Positions 54,637 through 62,536 of a stretch of DNA of 64,000 nt are shown piece by piece. The notes beneath the pieces were generated by a model that saw only the letters and a program-made list of their open reading frames with translations, searched no databases and was not told the DNA's origin. Source of the stretch: Amycolatopsis deserti (lineage in GTDB: Bacteria > Actinomycetota > Actinomycetes > Mycobacteriales > Pseudonocardiaceae); contig NZ_BNAU01000001.1 in NCBI RefSeq assembly GCF_014653945.1, positions 1,054,001-1,118,000 on the forward strand, read 5' to 3'. Within the stretch, counting starts at the first letter, position 1. Each line of letters opens with the position of its first letter. Position numbers and translations under genes: made by a program.

Positions 54637-55485
54637 TCACGCCAGCCTCTGCGCGTTCAGCCAGACGGTGCCCGGGTTGACCCGGTCCGGGTAGCGCCGG
54701 ACCATCTCGTCGAAGAACTCGCGTGGCGCGGGTTTCCCGGCCAGCACCCGCTGGGCGGTGCGCAGGTAGTCGGCGGTCTCGTCGAGGATGGCGGGATCGT
54801 CAGCGCGGGCCGGGTCCTTGTGGCCGGCGACCACGGCCGTGGGCGCCAGGTCCCGCACCTTGTCGAGGGCGCGCAGCCAGGAGTCGATGCCGCCGTCGAG
54901 CCCGCCGTCGGCGAGGTACTGGTGCACGTTGTTGTAGGCGACGTCGCCCGCGACGACCAGTCCGAGGTCGGGCACGTGCAGCACGGTGGAGTCGTCGCAG
55001 TCGCTGTGACCGACCTCGACCGGGACCAGCGGATGCCCGTCCAGCACCAGGGCTTCGGCCGCCAGCGGCCGCGCGGTCACCCGGGGTTCGGGGATCTGCC
55101 CGGGAAAGAGCTTGTCCCAGAACGCTTTCCGCCGTCCGGACGCGGAGGCGTGCATGAGGGCGACGGTGCCTTCGGTGGCGTGCACCGTCACGCCGGGGAA
55201 GCGCTCGGTGAGCGCCGCCGCACCGAACCAGTGATCGCCATGGGCGTGCGTGACGTAGATGTGCGTCAGGCGTTTGCCGGAGCGCTCGACCCAGTCACCG
55301 ACCCGCCGGGTCTGCTCGACCGTGAACGGCGGGTCGACCAGCACCGCGTCGGTCGCGCCCGAGATGAGCGTCGTCGACAGCGGCGACCACAGCTGCGGCT
55401 GCCCGGTGGGGAGCGTGCCGGTGGTGGGGATGGGCTCGGACACGAAGACGTCGAACGACAGCGCGGCGGGACGGGGCTCGGGCAT
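54637..55485 (-). CDS. MBL-fold metallohydrolase (second copy type)
   Basis: A 282-residue metallohydrolase: LVDPPFTVEQTRRVGDWVERSG, THIYVTHAHGDHWFGAAAL (HxHxDH site), VPVEVGHSDCDDSTVLHVPDLGLVVAGDVAYNNVH (His and bridging Asp), and AVVAGHKDP (His). The order is that of the metallo-beta-lactamase-like hydrolases often found under HxlR or MarR control. GAGGAG lies five bases before the ATG. It diverges from the HxlR gene; the 76-base gap has an inverted repeat, so the HxlR protein is its likely regulator. It precedes the crotonase gene on the same strand, perhaps co-transcribed. Confidence 0.87.
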   Translation of the reverse strand: MPEPRPAALSFDVFVSEPIPTTGTLPTGQPQLWSPLSTTLISGATDAVLVDPPFTVEQTRRVGDWVERSGKRLTHIYVTHAHGDHWFGAAALTERFPGVTVHATEGTVALMHASASGRRKAFWDKLFPGQIPEPRVTARPLAAEALVLDGHPLVPVEVGHSDCDDSTVLHVPDLGLVVAGDVAYNNVHQYLADGGLDGGIDSWLRALDKVRDLAPTAVVAGHKDPARADDPAILDETADYLRTAQRVLAGKPAPREFFDEMVRRYPDRVNPGTVWLNAQRLA

Positions 55486-55507
55486 ATTCTGCTCCTCGAT
55501 CAAGCTA

Positions 55508-55530
55508 GTAGCTATCATTAAGATAGGTAC
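55508..55530. promoter_or_regulatory. HxlR-type operator between MBL and hxlR-like genes
   Basis: GTAGCTATC-ATTAA-GATAGGTAC: nine-base arms that match at eight positions. It is in the AT-rich middle of the divergent intergenic region, where a repressor of both genes would bind. Confidence 0.6.
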
Positions 55531-55561
55531 TTTCCTCATGTGGATCGCCGAGGAGTGAGCC

Positions 55562-55912
55562 ATGACACATCGGGAGCTGGACGCCGAGTCGATCCGGCCG
55601 TACTGCCCGTACTTCGCGTCGGCGATGGACATGCTGGGCCGTCGCTGGGCCGCGACCGTGTTGCGCGCGCTCCTGGCCGGGGCCACCCGGTTCAGCGACA
55701 TCTCCAGCGCGGTTCCGGGCATGACCGACAAGCTGCTGTCGCAGCGCCTGAAGGACCTGGAAGCCGACGGACTGGTCGAGCGCACCGTGCACGCGAGCAC
55801 CCCGGTGCGGATCGACTACCGGTTGACCGAGAAGGGCGCGGCCCTCGGCAAGGTGCTGCTGGAACTCAACCAGTGGGCACTGGAGTGGATCGAACTCCCG
55901 GCGAGCCGTTGA
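55562..55912 (+). CDS. HxlR family winged-helix regulator
   Basis: A 116-residue HxlR regulator: CPYFASAMDMLGRRWAATVLRALLAGATRFSDISSAVPGMTDKLLSQRLKDLEADGLVERTVHASTPVRIDYRLTEKGAAL. The cysteine in the PYCPYF segment near residue 15 matches the redox-sensing position. GAGGAG occurs just before the ATG. It diverges from the MBL hydrolase with an inverted repeat in between. Confidence 0.9.
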   Translation: MTHRELDAESIRPYCPYFASAMDMLGRRWAATVLRALLAGATRFSDISSAVPGMTDKLLSQRLKDLEADGLVERTVHASTPVRIDYRLTEKGAALGKVLLELNQWALEWIELPASR

Positions 55913-55949
55913 CCGGGGGTCGCCGTCGTATCCGGGACATTTCGGGCGG

Positions 55950-56130
55950 ATGTACACGAATGAGGAGTTGAAGGGGCTCTCGCGCGACGAGCGGTGCGTG
56001 AAGGTGTTCGAGGAGAAAACCCCGGGCAACGCATCCGGGGAAGCTGGGCCGGCGGCATTTCGAGGGGACGTGCTCGAGCGGCTGCTCTCACGCCACCACG
56101 CCCGGTATCGAGCCCCAGATCTGCAAGCGG
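55950..56130 (+). other. Open stretch with coding-like codon use, no recognised gene
   Basis: From an ATG at 55950 the plus strand reads MYTNEELKGLSRDERCVKVF and onward for about 55 codons that look protein-like, then runs into the reverse-strand lactonase gene. I do not recognise it. It may be the head of a broken gene, because the flanking 56.1-57.6 kb is visibly decayed. The 226 bases between the HxlR and lactonase genes hold nothing else that I can name. Confidence 0.2.
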
Positions 56131-56138
56131 TTGGCGGC

Positions 56139-57087
56139 CTACCCGCGCCATGCGAACGCGCGGCCTGGATTGACCGCCAAGATCGTGTGCATGGCATCCT
56201 CGCCGACGCGGCGGGTCAGCGCGGCGGCTGTGTCGTTGAGCAGGGCCGCTGGGCCGGGGCTGCCGTTGGGGTCGAGGCGGTCGGCGGTGGGGGTGTCGGC
56301 GCCGAGCAGGATCCGGTCGGCGTGTCCGGCCTCGAGCATCGCGTGGATCAGGTTGCCGAGCATCCAGTCGGTGGCGTGAGTATCGCGGCGAGGGCCGTCG
56401 TAGGCGAGGTAGGCGCCGGAGGCGGCCAGCTCGGCGTGCAGATGGTAGTCCGGGTTGCGGGCGAGATGACCCAGTACCACGTTCCCGGGCGGCACGCCGG
56501 CGGCGTCCAGTGCGGCGAGCACCGCCAGGCCGTGGGTGCCCAGTTCGAGATGGACGCAGACCGGTGCGCCCGGTGGCCTGATGAGCGGCTCCGGCTGCGG
56601 CCAGCGCCTGGCGTTCGTGCTCGTCCGTGCCGTGGTAACCGGCCGCCACCTTGATCACGCCCGCGCACGGCGCACCGGCCGGGTCCGGCACGCCGTCGTC
56701 GCCGCGCATGCCGATGGTGAGTTCCTCGGTGAACAGTTCGGCAAGCTCGGCCGCGCCGAGAGTGGCGGGCCAGCGCGGCGGGCCTCCGCCGGTGGTGTAG
56801 TGGCGTGCCTGGTGCACGCCGGTGGCGGCGATGATGTGGACGCCTGTCTGCTCGGAGATGCCGGGCAGCCAGGCGGCGTGGCGGCCCATTCCCGGCGGGG
56901 TCCACTGCACGAGGGCCTGGCCGCCGGTCGCCGTGAAGTCCTGTGCCATGGCCGATGCGGCGGACCGCCGGCTGAGCGGCCTGCCGGGGATCACAGGGGA
57001 CTCGAGCAGCAGGTGGTCATGGGCGTCGGTCACCCCCAGCTCGCCGAGTGGTAGGTCACCTCGCACGGTGCGGACCAGGCCCCTCAC
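56139..57087 (-). pseudogene. Phosphotriesterase-like lactonase with one frameshift
   Basis: Reads as a single 315-residue PTE-family protein if one extra base is removed within 56566-56571 (a GGGCGC run on the coding strand); the total span of 949 bases fits a one-base insertion. All metal ligands are there: HxH in VTDAHDHL, carboxylated Lys in GVIKVAAGYHG, His in VCVHLELGTHGL (after the shift), His in VVLGHLARNPDYH and Asp in RILLGADTPTAD. As written, the product stops making sense after the HQATG segment. It is either a recent pseudogene or a sequencing error. The GTG start overlaps the stop of the upstream remnant (GTGA). Confidence 0.75.
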
Positions 57088-57404
57088 GCGGCCGCCTCTC
57101 CGCCGCCCCGAAGGAGCCTTTCGATCGCAGTGACGGTCAGGCACCCGGCCGCGACCCGGGTCATCTCCGGCCGGGCCGACTCGCCGAAACCCGATGTCGC
57201 GTCCTCGGCGATCACCAGGCGGGCGCCGGAGGCGATAAGCGACCGGCGGCAGATGTCGGCGTTGCTGCCATCGGGCAGGTAGAGCCGGACCATGTGCGCG
57301 ACGGGCCGTCGTGCGTCCCGGAACGCGCGTGTCAGCCTGGCCACAGCCGGGACGATCTGTCCGGTGCCGGGCACCGGGTCCTGGGAAGAAGCTTTCTTGG
57401 TCAC
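57084..57404 (-). pseudogene. Isochorismatase-like cysteine hydrolase remnant
   Basis: About 106 codons with PVPGTGQIVPAVARLTRAFRDARRPVAHMVRLYLPDGSNADICRR, which is the start of an isochorismatase-type hydrolase after its first strand, joined directly to LVIAEDATSGFGESARPEM, which belongs near the C terminus. The first catalytic Asp strand and the middle part with the catalytic Cys are absent, so it cannot be active. GTG at 57404 would be its start. The 3' end overlaps the lactonase start by four bases. Confidence 0.6.
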
Positions 57405-57419
57405 CCGGCGCACGTTACG

Positions 57420-57605
57420 GCTCGCCGACGGGGCTGCCTTGTACGTCGTTGCGTGCCCGTCTGGCACAGGCGAACTGCCCGGAGTTGTGGCGAACGTCCG
57501 GCGGAAATGGCGGTGCAGGTGAGCCTGGTCGTAGAAGCCGCTGTCGGCCGCCCGGGCGACGCTGTCGCGGGCGGCGGCATCCCGGCCAGTTCGGTGGGTT
57601 CGGCG
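57420..57605 (-). pseudogene. AraC-type regulator C-terminal remnant
   Basis: About 60 codons that contain VARAADSGFYDQAHLHRHFRRTFATTPG, the second helix-turn-helix signature of AraC/XylS proteins, followed by a normal-looking tail (DGHATTYKAAPSASRNV). The sensor domain and first HTH are missing: upstream the frame passes directly into the NUDIX promoter region. It is in the same frame as the isochorismatase remnant after it. Confidence 0.6.
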
Positions 57606-57633
57606 TGTCACGAGTGCCGATCGTGGGCATCGT

Positions 57634-57655
57634 TTATAGTCATACTGACCAATAA
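57634..57655 (+). promoter_or_regulatory. Probable operator/promoter of the NUDIX regulator gene
   Basis: The AT-rich stretch TATAGTCATACTGACCAATA contains AGTCA-TAC-TGACC, a short inverted repeat 10 to 25 bases before the start codon. NrtR proteins bind inverted repeats just upstream of their own operons, so autoregulation is likely. The exact site is inferred. Confidence 0.45.
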
Positions 57656-57663
57656 GGGGGCGG

Positions 57664-58374
57664 ATGTACGACAAGCACGCCTACGAGCCGTTCGCGGTCA
57701 CGGTCGACCTCGCGGTGTTCACCGTGACCGCGGGCCGGCTGCGGATCCTGCTCGTGGAGCGGGGCGGGGAGCCGTTCGCGGGGTGGTGGGCGCTGCCGGG
57801 CGGGTTCCTCCGGCCGGAGGAGTCCGCGGAGGCCGCGGCCCGGCGGGAGCTGGCCGAGGAGACCGGGCTCGCCGAGGTCGCGGGTCTGCACCTGGAGCAG
57901 GTGCGCACCTACAGCGAGCCGGACCGGGACCCGCGGATGCGGGTCGTGTCGGTCGCCTTCGCCGCGCTGGTGCCCGACGCGCCCGAGCCCGCCGGCGGCG
58001 GCGACGCGGCCCGTGCCGCGTGGCTGCCGTGCGGGGAGCACGGGCCGCTCGCCTTCGACCACGACCGCATCCTGGCCGACGCCCGCGACCGGATCGGCGG
58101 GAAGCTGGAGCGCACCGCCCTGGCCACGGCCTTCTGCCCGCCCGAGTTCACCCTCGGCGAGCTGCGGCGGGTCTACGAGGCGGTGTGGGGCACCGGTCTC
58201 GACCCCGCGAACTTCCGGCGCAAAGTGCTCGCCACCCGGGGGTTCGTCACGCCGGTGGCGGGCGCCTCCCGGCTCACCGGCGGGCGCGGCAAACCCGCCG
58301 CGCTGTACCGGGCCGGTGGCGCCGCCGTCCTGCACCCGCCGCTGCTCCGACCGACGGAAGGACCACGTTCATGA
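57664..58374 (+). CDS. NUDIX-domain regulator, NrtR type
   Basis: A 236-residue protein. The N-terminal NUDIX fold starts AVTVDLAVFTVTAGRLRILLVERGGEPFAGWWALPGG; the NUDIX box is complete: GGFLRPEESAEAAARRELAEETGL (G-x5-E-x7-REU-x-EE-x-GU). The C-terminal part (FTLGELRRVYEAVWGTGLDPANFRRKVLATRGFV) is the winged helix of NrtR, the ADP-ribose-sensing repressor of NAD metabolism genes. Because the box is intact it may still hydrolyse ADP-ribose-like substrates. It overlaps the ADP-ribosylglycohydrolase gene by ATGA. Confidence 0.9.
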   Translation: MYDKHAYEPFAVTVDLAVFTVTAGRLRILLVERGGEPFAGWWALPGGFLRPEESAEAAARRELAEETGLAEVAGLHLEQVRTYSEPDRDPRMRVVSVAFAALVPDAPEPAGGGDAARAAWLPCGEHGPLAFDHDRILADARDRIGGKLERTALATAFCPPEFTLGELRRVYEAVWGTGLDPANFRRKVLATRGFVTPVAGASRLTGGRGKPAALYRAGGAAVLHPPLLRPTEGPRS

Positions 58375-59369
58375 CCAGGACACCGGCCACCGGCTCGCTG
58401 CTGGGCCTCGCCCTGGGCGACGCGCTCGGCGCGCCGACGGAGTTCCAGCAGGTGCCCTCGATCCTCGCCACGCACGGTCCGTGGCGCGAGATGGACCTGC
58501 TCGCGCCCGTCGCGTGGATCACCGACGACACCCAGATGGCGCTGGCCGTCGCGCGCGCCGCCGTGCAGGGGGAGCTGGAGCCGGAGCGGTTCGAGCCGCC
58601 GCTGCGGGCGGCGTTCGTCGCCTGGCTGCGCTCGCCGGACAACAACCGCGCTCCCGGCGCCACCTGCCTGCGGGCCTGCCGCCTCCTGGAAGCCGGCCAC
58701 CCCTGGGCGGAGGCCAGTCAGATCACCTCGAAGGGGTGCGGCGCGAACATGCGGGTCACGCCGCTGGGCCTGCTGCCCGGGATCGGCGAGGAGCAGCGCG
58801 CGGGCGCGGCCCAGTTGCAGGCGGCCCTCACCCACGGGCACCCCACCGGCCTGGCTGCTGCCGATCTCACCGCGCACGCCGTGCACCTGCTGGCCCAGGG
58901 CGCCGAACCGGCCGGTCTGCTCGACGCGTTGCGCGACTACGCCTCCCGGCATCGCGAGACGTACCACGAGCGGTGGCTGGGTGAGCTGTGGACGCGTGCC
59001 GGGGACGCCTCGTCGAGGGAGTTCATCGCCCGCGGCTGGGACGAGTGCCTGGCCGCCCTGGACCGGGTGGACGCGGCGGTGCGTACCGCGGACCCGGAGG
59101 CCGACCCGTGCCTGGCCACGGGTGAAGGCTGGGTCGCCGAGGAAGCGCTGGCCACCGCCCTGCTGTGTTTCCTGCTCTTCCCCGGCGAACCGGTGATGGC
59201 GCTGCGGCGCGCCGCCTGCACCTGCGGGGACTCGGACTCGATCGCCGCGCTGGCCGGCGCGTTCGCCGGGGCCCACCACGGCGGCGAGGCCTGGCCGGAT
59301 GCGTGGGTTGAGCGGCTGGAGCACCGCGACGAGCTGCTCGCGCTCGGCGCGAAGTGGGACCCGGCCTAG
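58371..59369 (+). CDS. ADP-ribosylglycohydrolase (DraG/ARH-like)
   Basis: A 332-residue all-helical hydrolase. It has GLALGDALGAPTEFQ at the N terminus, APVAWITDDTQMALAVARA (metal-binding TDDTQM), PDNNRAPGATCLRACRLLE and the C-terminal ACTCGDSDSIAALAGAFAGAHHG (second metal site, DSDS). These acidic pairs bind the two Mg ions in DraG and ARH enzymes, which remove ADP-ribose from proteins, nucleic acids or other acceptors. It is translationally coupled to an NrtR-type regulator that senses ADP-ribose, so expression likely follows cellular ADP-ribose or NAD status. Confidence 0.9.
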   Translation: MTRTPATGSLLGLALGDALGAPTEFQQVPSILATHGPWREMDLLAPVAWITDDTQMALAVARAAVQGELEPERFEPPLRAAFVAWLRSPDNNRAPGATCLRACRLLEAGHPWAEASQITSKGCGANMRVTPLGLLPGIGEEQRAGAAQLQAALTHGHPTGLAAADLTAHAVHLLAQGAEPAGLLDALRDYASRHRETYHERWLGELWTRAGDASSREFIARGWDECLAALDRVDAAVRTADPEADPCLATGEGWVAEEALATALLCFLLFPGEPVMALRRAACTCGDSDSIAALAGAFAGAHHGGEAWPDAWVERLEHRDELLALGAKWDPA

Positions 59370-59431
59370 GAGGTTTCGTCGTACCCGGCGGGTACCGTCC
59401 ACGCAGGAGCACGACGCGTGGAGGAGCCACG

Positions 59432-59662
59432 GTGAAGGCGAAGGACCAGCTCAGCCTGTTCGAGGCGCTGCCGTGGTTCGTGCCGGACGTGCCGGCTCCG
59501 TTCGCCGACGAGCGGCGCGCGCACCTGTTCGCCGACGAGCAGCCCTACCTGGGGTACCGGATCGCGCGGTGCGGTGAGCGGCGGCGCATCTGGACGGCGA
59601 TCGAGCACGTGCCCGGCGGAGAGCGGGTGCCGCGCTGCGCGGAGTGCCTCGCCGTGTCCTGA
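59432..59662 (+). CDS. Small hypothetical protein with C-terminal cysteine pair
   Basis: A 76-residue protein starting at GTG with GAGGAG nine bases upstream. It reads AKDQLSLFEALPWFVPDVPAPFADERRAHLFADEQPY, then RIWTAIEHVPGGERVPRCAECLAVS. The end CAEC could be half of a metal site. No family recognised. It lies in a 325-base gap between the ADP-ribosylglycohydrolase and the TRIC channel gene, with a clear ribosome site and normal codon use, so it is probably real. Confidence 0.55.
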   Translation: MKAKDQLSLFEALPWFVPDVPAPFADERRAHLFADEQPYLGYRIARCGERRRIWTAIEHVPGGERVPRCAECLAVS

Positions 59663-59694
59663 TCGTCCGTCCACTGCGGACTAGGGTGCCCGGT

Positions 59695-60411
59695 ATGGCG
59701 GGTGGAACGGCGGTCGAGGCGATCAACCAGATCACGCGTTACCTCGACCTGGCGGGCGTGTTCGCGTGCGCGATCCTCGGCGGCGCGATCGCGCGGAGCG
59801 AGCGGCTGGACCTGTTCGGGTTCCTGGTGGTGGGCAGCGTGTCCGGGCTGGGCGGCGGGGTCATCCGGGACACGCTGCTGCAGCACGGCACGCCGGTCGC
59901 GCTGACCGACTACGCCTACCTGCCGACCGCGCTGGCCGGTGCGCTGCTGTCGTTCGTGATCTCGATCAGCGAGAGCGCGTGGGACAAGCTGTTCACGGCG
60001 CTGGACGCGGCGGTGATCGGGTTCTGGGCGGTCACCGGGGCGCAGAAGACGCTGGCCACCGGGCTGGGCTGGCTGCCGGCGATCCTGCTGGGCACGACGA
60101 CGGCGGTCGGTGGCGGCGCGCTGCGGGACATCATGCTGCGGCGAGTGCCGGCGGTGTTCGGCGGCAACGCGCTGTACGGCACGGTCGCGGCGGCCGTGGC
60201 GGCCACCATGGTGGTGTGCCACTACCTGGGCGCCCCGCTGGTGGGTGTCGTGGCCGGGGTGGTGGGGGCGTTGCTGTTCCGGCTGGCGGCGGTGAAGTTC
60301 GGCTGGAACCTGCCCAACGGGCTGGAGTGGCAGCCGCATTCCCGGCTGGCGAGCGCGTGGCGCAGCCGCCGGGTGCGGCGCAACCCGCCGGAGGGTCAGG
60401 AGGGCCGGTAG
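59695..60411 (+). CDS. TRIC cation channel family protein (UPF0126/YicG-like)
   Basis: A 238-residue membrane protein with about seven helices in two repeats. GLGGGVIRDTLLQHGTPVAL and VGGGALRDIMLRRVPAVFGGNALYGTVAA are the GGGxxRD motifs, one per repeat, that line the pore of prokaryotic TRIC channels. Related proteins conduct potassium or other monovalent cations; some are linked to glycine transport. The basic tail after residue 205 is disordered. Confidence 0.9.
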   Translation: MAGGTAVEAINQITRYLDLAGVFACAILGGAIARSERLDLFGFLVVGSVSGLGGGVIRDTLLQHGTPVALTDYAYLPTALAGALLSFVISISESAWDKLFTALDAAVIGFWAVTGAQKTLATGLGWLPAILLGTTTAVGGGALRDIMLRRVPAVFGGNALYGTVAAAVAATMVVCHYLGAPLVGVVAGVVGALLFRLAAVKFGWNLPNGLEWQPHSRLASAWRSRRVRRNPPEGQEGR

Positions 60412-60744
60412 CGCGCCCGGAGGTGGAAGCGCTCGCCCTGCGGGCCGAGGAACTCGCCCGGGGCGGTGTCGGCGTTGCCGAACCAGTACGGCAGGTGGGT
60501 GTCGAACTCGGCGACCTGGGTAGCCGCGCGAGTCGCCCGTGGCGGGGCGCCGACGAGGCGGCTTGCTGGTCGCCAGCCACGACCCCGGGGAGCTGACGCC
60601 CCGTGAAGGTTTCGACCCGGCCGACGTCGCGGCACTCCTCTGCGGGCGCGACGGGCTCCAGGTTGAGGTCCCGCAGCGTGTCGATCACCTCGCGGCGCGC
60701 CGGGCCATCGAGTTCACGCTGCGGGCGGGGCAGGAAAGCCGACC
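60412..60744. pseudogene. Remnant region: possible methyltransferase end and an unplaced minus-strand fragment
   Basis: No intact gene in 333 bases. Plus strand from about 60560 reads RRGGLLVASHDPGELTPREGFDPADVAALL and VEVPQRVDHL, which resembles the end of a SAM-dependent methyltransferase (GGxLLVxxHD, then VEV and a basic residue). Minus strand 60396-60510 reads VAEFDTHLPYWFGNADTAPGEF and a short end, a protein-like segment of a family I do not recognise. They meet at about 60525 with no start codon for either. This looks like the residue of a rearrangement. Confidence 0.35.
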
Positions 60745-61623
60745 TCATCGCAGCGTGGCGCGGGCGCGGTCGAGGAACACCCGCGCCGCCGGGCTCACCG
60801 GGCCCGCCGCCCGCCAGGCGAGGGCCAGGCAGCCCCGCAGCGGCGGATCGGTGATCGTGATCGCGTGCAGGTCGGGCCGGGTCGTGGACACCGACTCGGG
60901 CAGGATCGCCACGCCCAGCCCGCGGGCGGCGAGGTCGGCCAGCACCGTGGGGTGCCCGGCCTCGAACCCGATCCGCGGCGTCAGCCCCTGCGCGGCGCAC
61001 GCCTCGTCCAGCCGCGCCCGCAACCCGGTGCCTTCGGGCAGGCTGATCAGCGGGCGCTCGCGCAGCTGCGCCAGCGGGACTTCGGCGCGCCCGGCCCACT
61101 CGTCATCCAGGCCGACCGCGGCGGTGATGGCCTGGTTGGTGAGGACCAGGACGTCCAGGCCGGGGGGTCGTTCGTCGGTGGCGAGGCTGACGATCGCCGC
61201 GTCCAGGCGTCCGCCGCGGATGTCCTCGGTCAGCTGCTCGGAGCGCCCTTCGACGAGCGTGATCTCCACGCCCGGGTGCTCGTCGTGGAAGGCCGCGAGC
61301 AGCGCGGGCACGTCGAAGCTGTGCGAGGTGACCATGCCGAACGCGACCTTGCCCCGGACGAGCCCGCGGAACTCGTCGGCGACCAGCCGCGCCCCGGCGA
61401 CCGCGGCCAGCGCCGCCCGCGCGTAGGGCAGGACGGCGGCGCCGACCTCGGTGAGCCGGACCGTCCGCCCGGAACGGTCCAGCAGCTCGTGCCCGAGCTC
61501 CCGTTCCAGGCGCCGGACCTGCGCCGAGACGCCCGGCTGCGCCACGTGCACGCGCTCGGCGGCGCGGGTGAAGTTGCCCTCTTCGGCGACCGTCACGAAG
61601 TACTCGAGCTGACGCAGTTCCAT
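60745..61623 (-). CDS. LysR family transcriptional regulator
   Basis: A 292-residue LysR regulator: MELRQLEYFVTVAEEGNFTRAAERVHVAQPGVSAQVRRLERELGHELLDRSGRTVRLTEVG is the complete winged HTH. The effector domain has two Rossmann-like lobes (GKVAFGMVTSHSFDVPALLAAF, EGRSEQLTEDIRGGRLDAAIV, LISLPEGTGLRARLDEAC, AARGLGVAILPES). It diverges from a SnoaL-like gene with 89 bases between, which it probably controls. Effector unknown. Confidence 0.92.
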   Translation of the reverse strand: MELRQLEYFVTVAEEGNFTRAAERVHVAQPGVSAQVRRLERELGHELLDRSGRTVRLTEVGAAVLPYARAALAAVAGARLVADEFRGLVRGKVAFGMVTSHSFDVPALLAAFHDEHPGVEITLVEGRSEQLTEDIRGGRLDAAIVSLATDERPPGLDVLVLTNQAITAAVGLDDEWAGRAEVPLAQLRERPLISLPEGTGLRARLDEACAAQGLTPRIGFEAGHPTVLADLAARGLGVAILPESVSTTRPDLHAITITDPPLRGCLALAWRAAGPVSPAARVFLDRARATLR

Positions 61624-61712
61624 AACCGTTGATTCTAGTAGCGAGACTTGCCAGCTCTTGGACTTCTGGGTGTGGACGAGCCACGCTGGAGTCAGTCGAA
61701 AGGAGCGAGAAA

Positions 61713-62069
61713 GTGATCGACAAGGCCACCACCCCCGAAGACCTGGCCGTGATGTTCGTGGAGCGCGCCAACGCCCGGGACGCGAAGGCGCTGTCCGAGC
61801 TGTACGCCGAGGACGCGGTGCTGGCGTTCCCACCCGGCTCGCAGACCGTGGGCCGCGACGCGATCCGCGAGGTGCTGGAGCGCCTGGTGGAGCACGGCGG
61901 CGAGTTCCAGGTCGAGGAGCCGATGCCGACGATCTACTACGGCGACCTGGCGCTGTGCTCGACCAAGCCGGCCGACGGCACCGGGGGACGGGTGCAGGTC
62001 GCGCGGCGGCAGCCGGACGGCACCTGGCTGCGGATCATCGACCGTCCGGAGATCCGCCGCCCGGAGTGA
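61713..62069 (+). CDS. SnoaL-like / NTF2-fold small enzyme or binding protein
   Basis: A 118-residue NTF2-superfamily protein: AVMFVERANARDAKALSELYAEDAVLAFPPGSQTVGRDAIREVLERLVEHGGEFQVEEPMPTIYYGDLALCSTK. The cone-shaped alpha+beta barrel may bind a small molecule or catalyse a polyketide-like reaction; no catalytic residue can be assigned. AAGGAG lies eight bases before the GTG at 61713. The 3' end overlaps the end of the MarR gene by 35 bases. Divergent from the LysR gene. Confidence 0.8.
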   Translation: MIDKATTPEDLAVMFVERANARDAKALSELYAEDAVLAFPPGSQTVGRDAIREVLERLVEHGGEFQVEEPMPTIYYGDLALCSTKPADGTGGRVQVARRQPDGTWLRIIDRPEIRRPE

Positions 62070-62487
62070 GGTTGTCCGCGCAGCGGGCGAGAAGCTCGGC
62101 CAGGCGCCGCCGGTCGCCGTCGCCGAGCCCGGCGAGCATCCGGTCCTCGACGTCGGCGACCGCCGCCTCGGCCTCGGCCAGCCGGGCGCGCCCGGTGTCG
62201 CTCAGGCGCACCGGGCGCACCCGGCCGGAGGCGCCTTCGCTGACGGTGACCAGGCCGGCGCGGCGCAGCCCGGCGAGCACCTCGCCGAGGGATTGCCGGG
62301 TGACGAAGCACAGCCGGGCGAGCTCGGCGGAGGAGACCTCCGGGTGGTCGGCCAGCTGGCGGAGCACCGCGTACTGGGCCATCGAGAGCCCGGCCGCGCG
62401 CAGGCGCTCGTCGCCGGCCTGGCGGAACAGCTGCTGGACCCGCTTGACGAGGTAACCGGGCCGGCCGGTGACGCCCCCTTGACTCAT
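62035..62487 (-). CDS. MarR family transcriptional regulator
   Basis: A 150-residue MarR: YLVKRVQQLFRQAGDERLRAAGLSMAQYAVLRQLADHPEVSSAELARLCFVTRQSLGEVLAGLRRAGLVTVSEGASGRVRPVRLSDTGRARL. It has the winged HTH with the beta-hairpin wing and one cysteine in LARLCFVTRQS. ATG at 62487 or at 62505. The long inverted repeat between this gene and the ABM monooxygenase gene overlaps its own start region, pointing to autorepression. Confidence 0.9.
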   Translation of the reverse strand: MSQGGVTGRPGYLVKRVQQLFRQAGDERLRAAGLSMAQYAVLRQLADHPEVSSAELARLCFVTRQSLGEVLAGLRRAGLVTVSEGASGRVRPVRLSDTGRARLAEAEAAVADVEDRMLAGLGDGDRRRLAELLARCADNLTPGGGSPDGR

Positions 62488-62524
62488 GTCAGGTACCTTA
62501 CACATGATGTAAGGGTCCTGACAT
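62486..62524. promoter_or_regulatory. Long inverted repeat, probable MarR operator
   Basis: Arms ATGTCAGGTACCTTACA (62486-62502) and TGTAAGGGTCCTGACAT (62508-62524) match at 15 of 17 positions around CATGA. Centre at 62505, midway between the divergent MarR and monooxygenase genes. One of the clearest operators in the window. Confidence 0.75.
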
Positions 62525-62536
62525 GAGGAGGAAGCC

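Noticed and set aside
55950-56654. Long plus-strand frame through the lactonase pseudogene as a gene
   Set aside because: After about 55 codons its text becomes typical antisense sequence opposite the lactonase. Only the first part might be a remnant.
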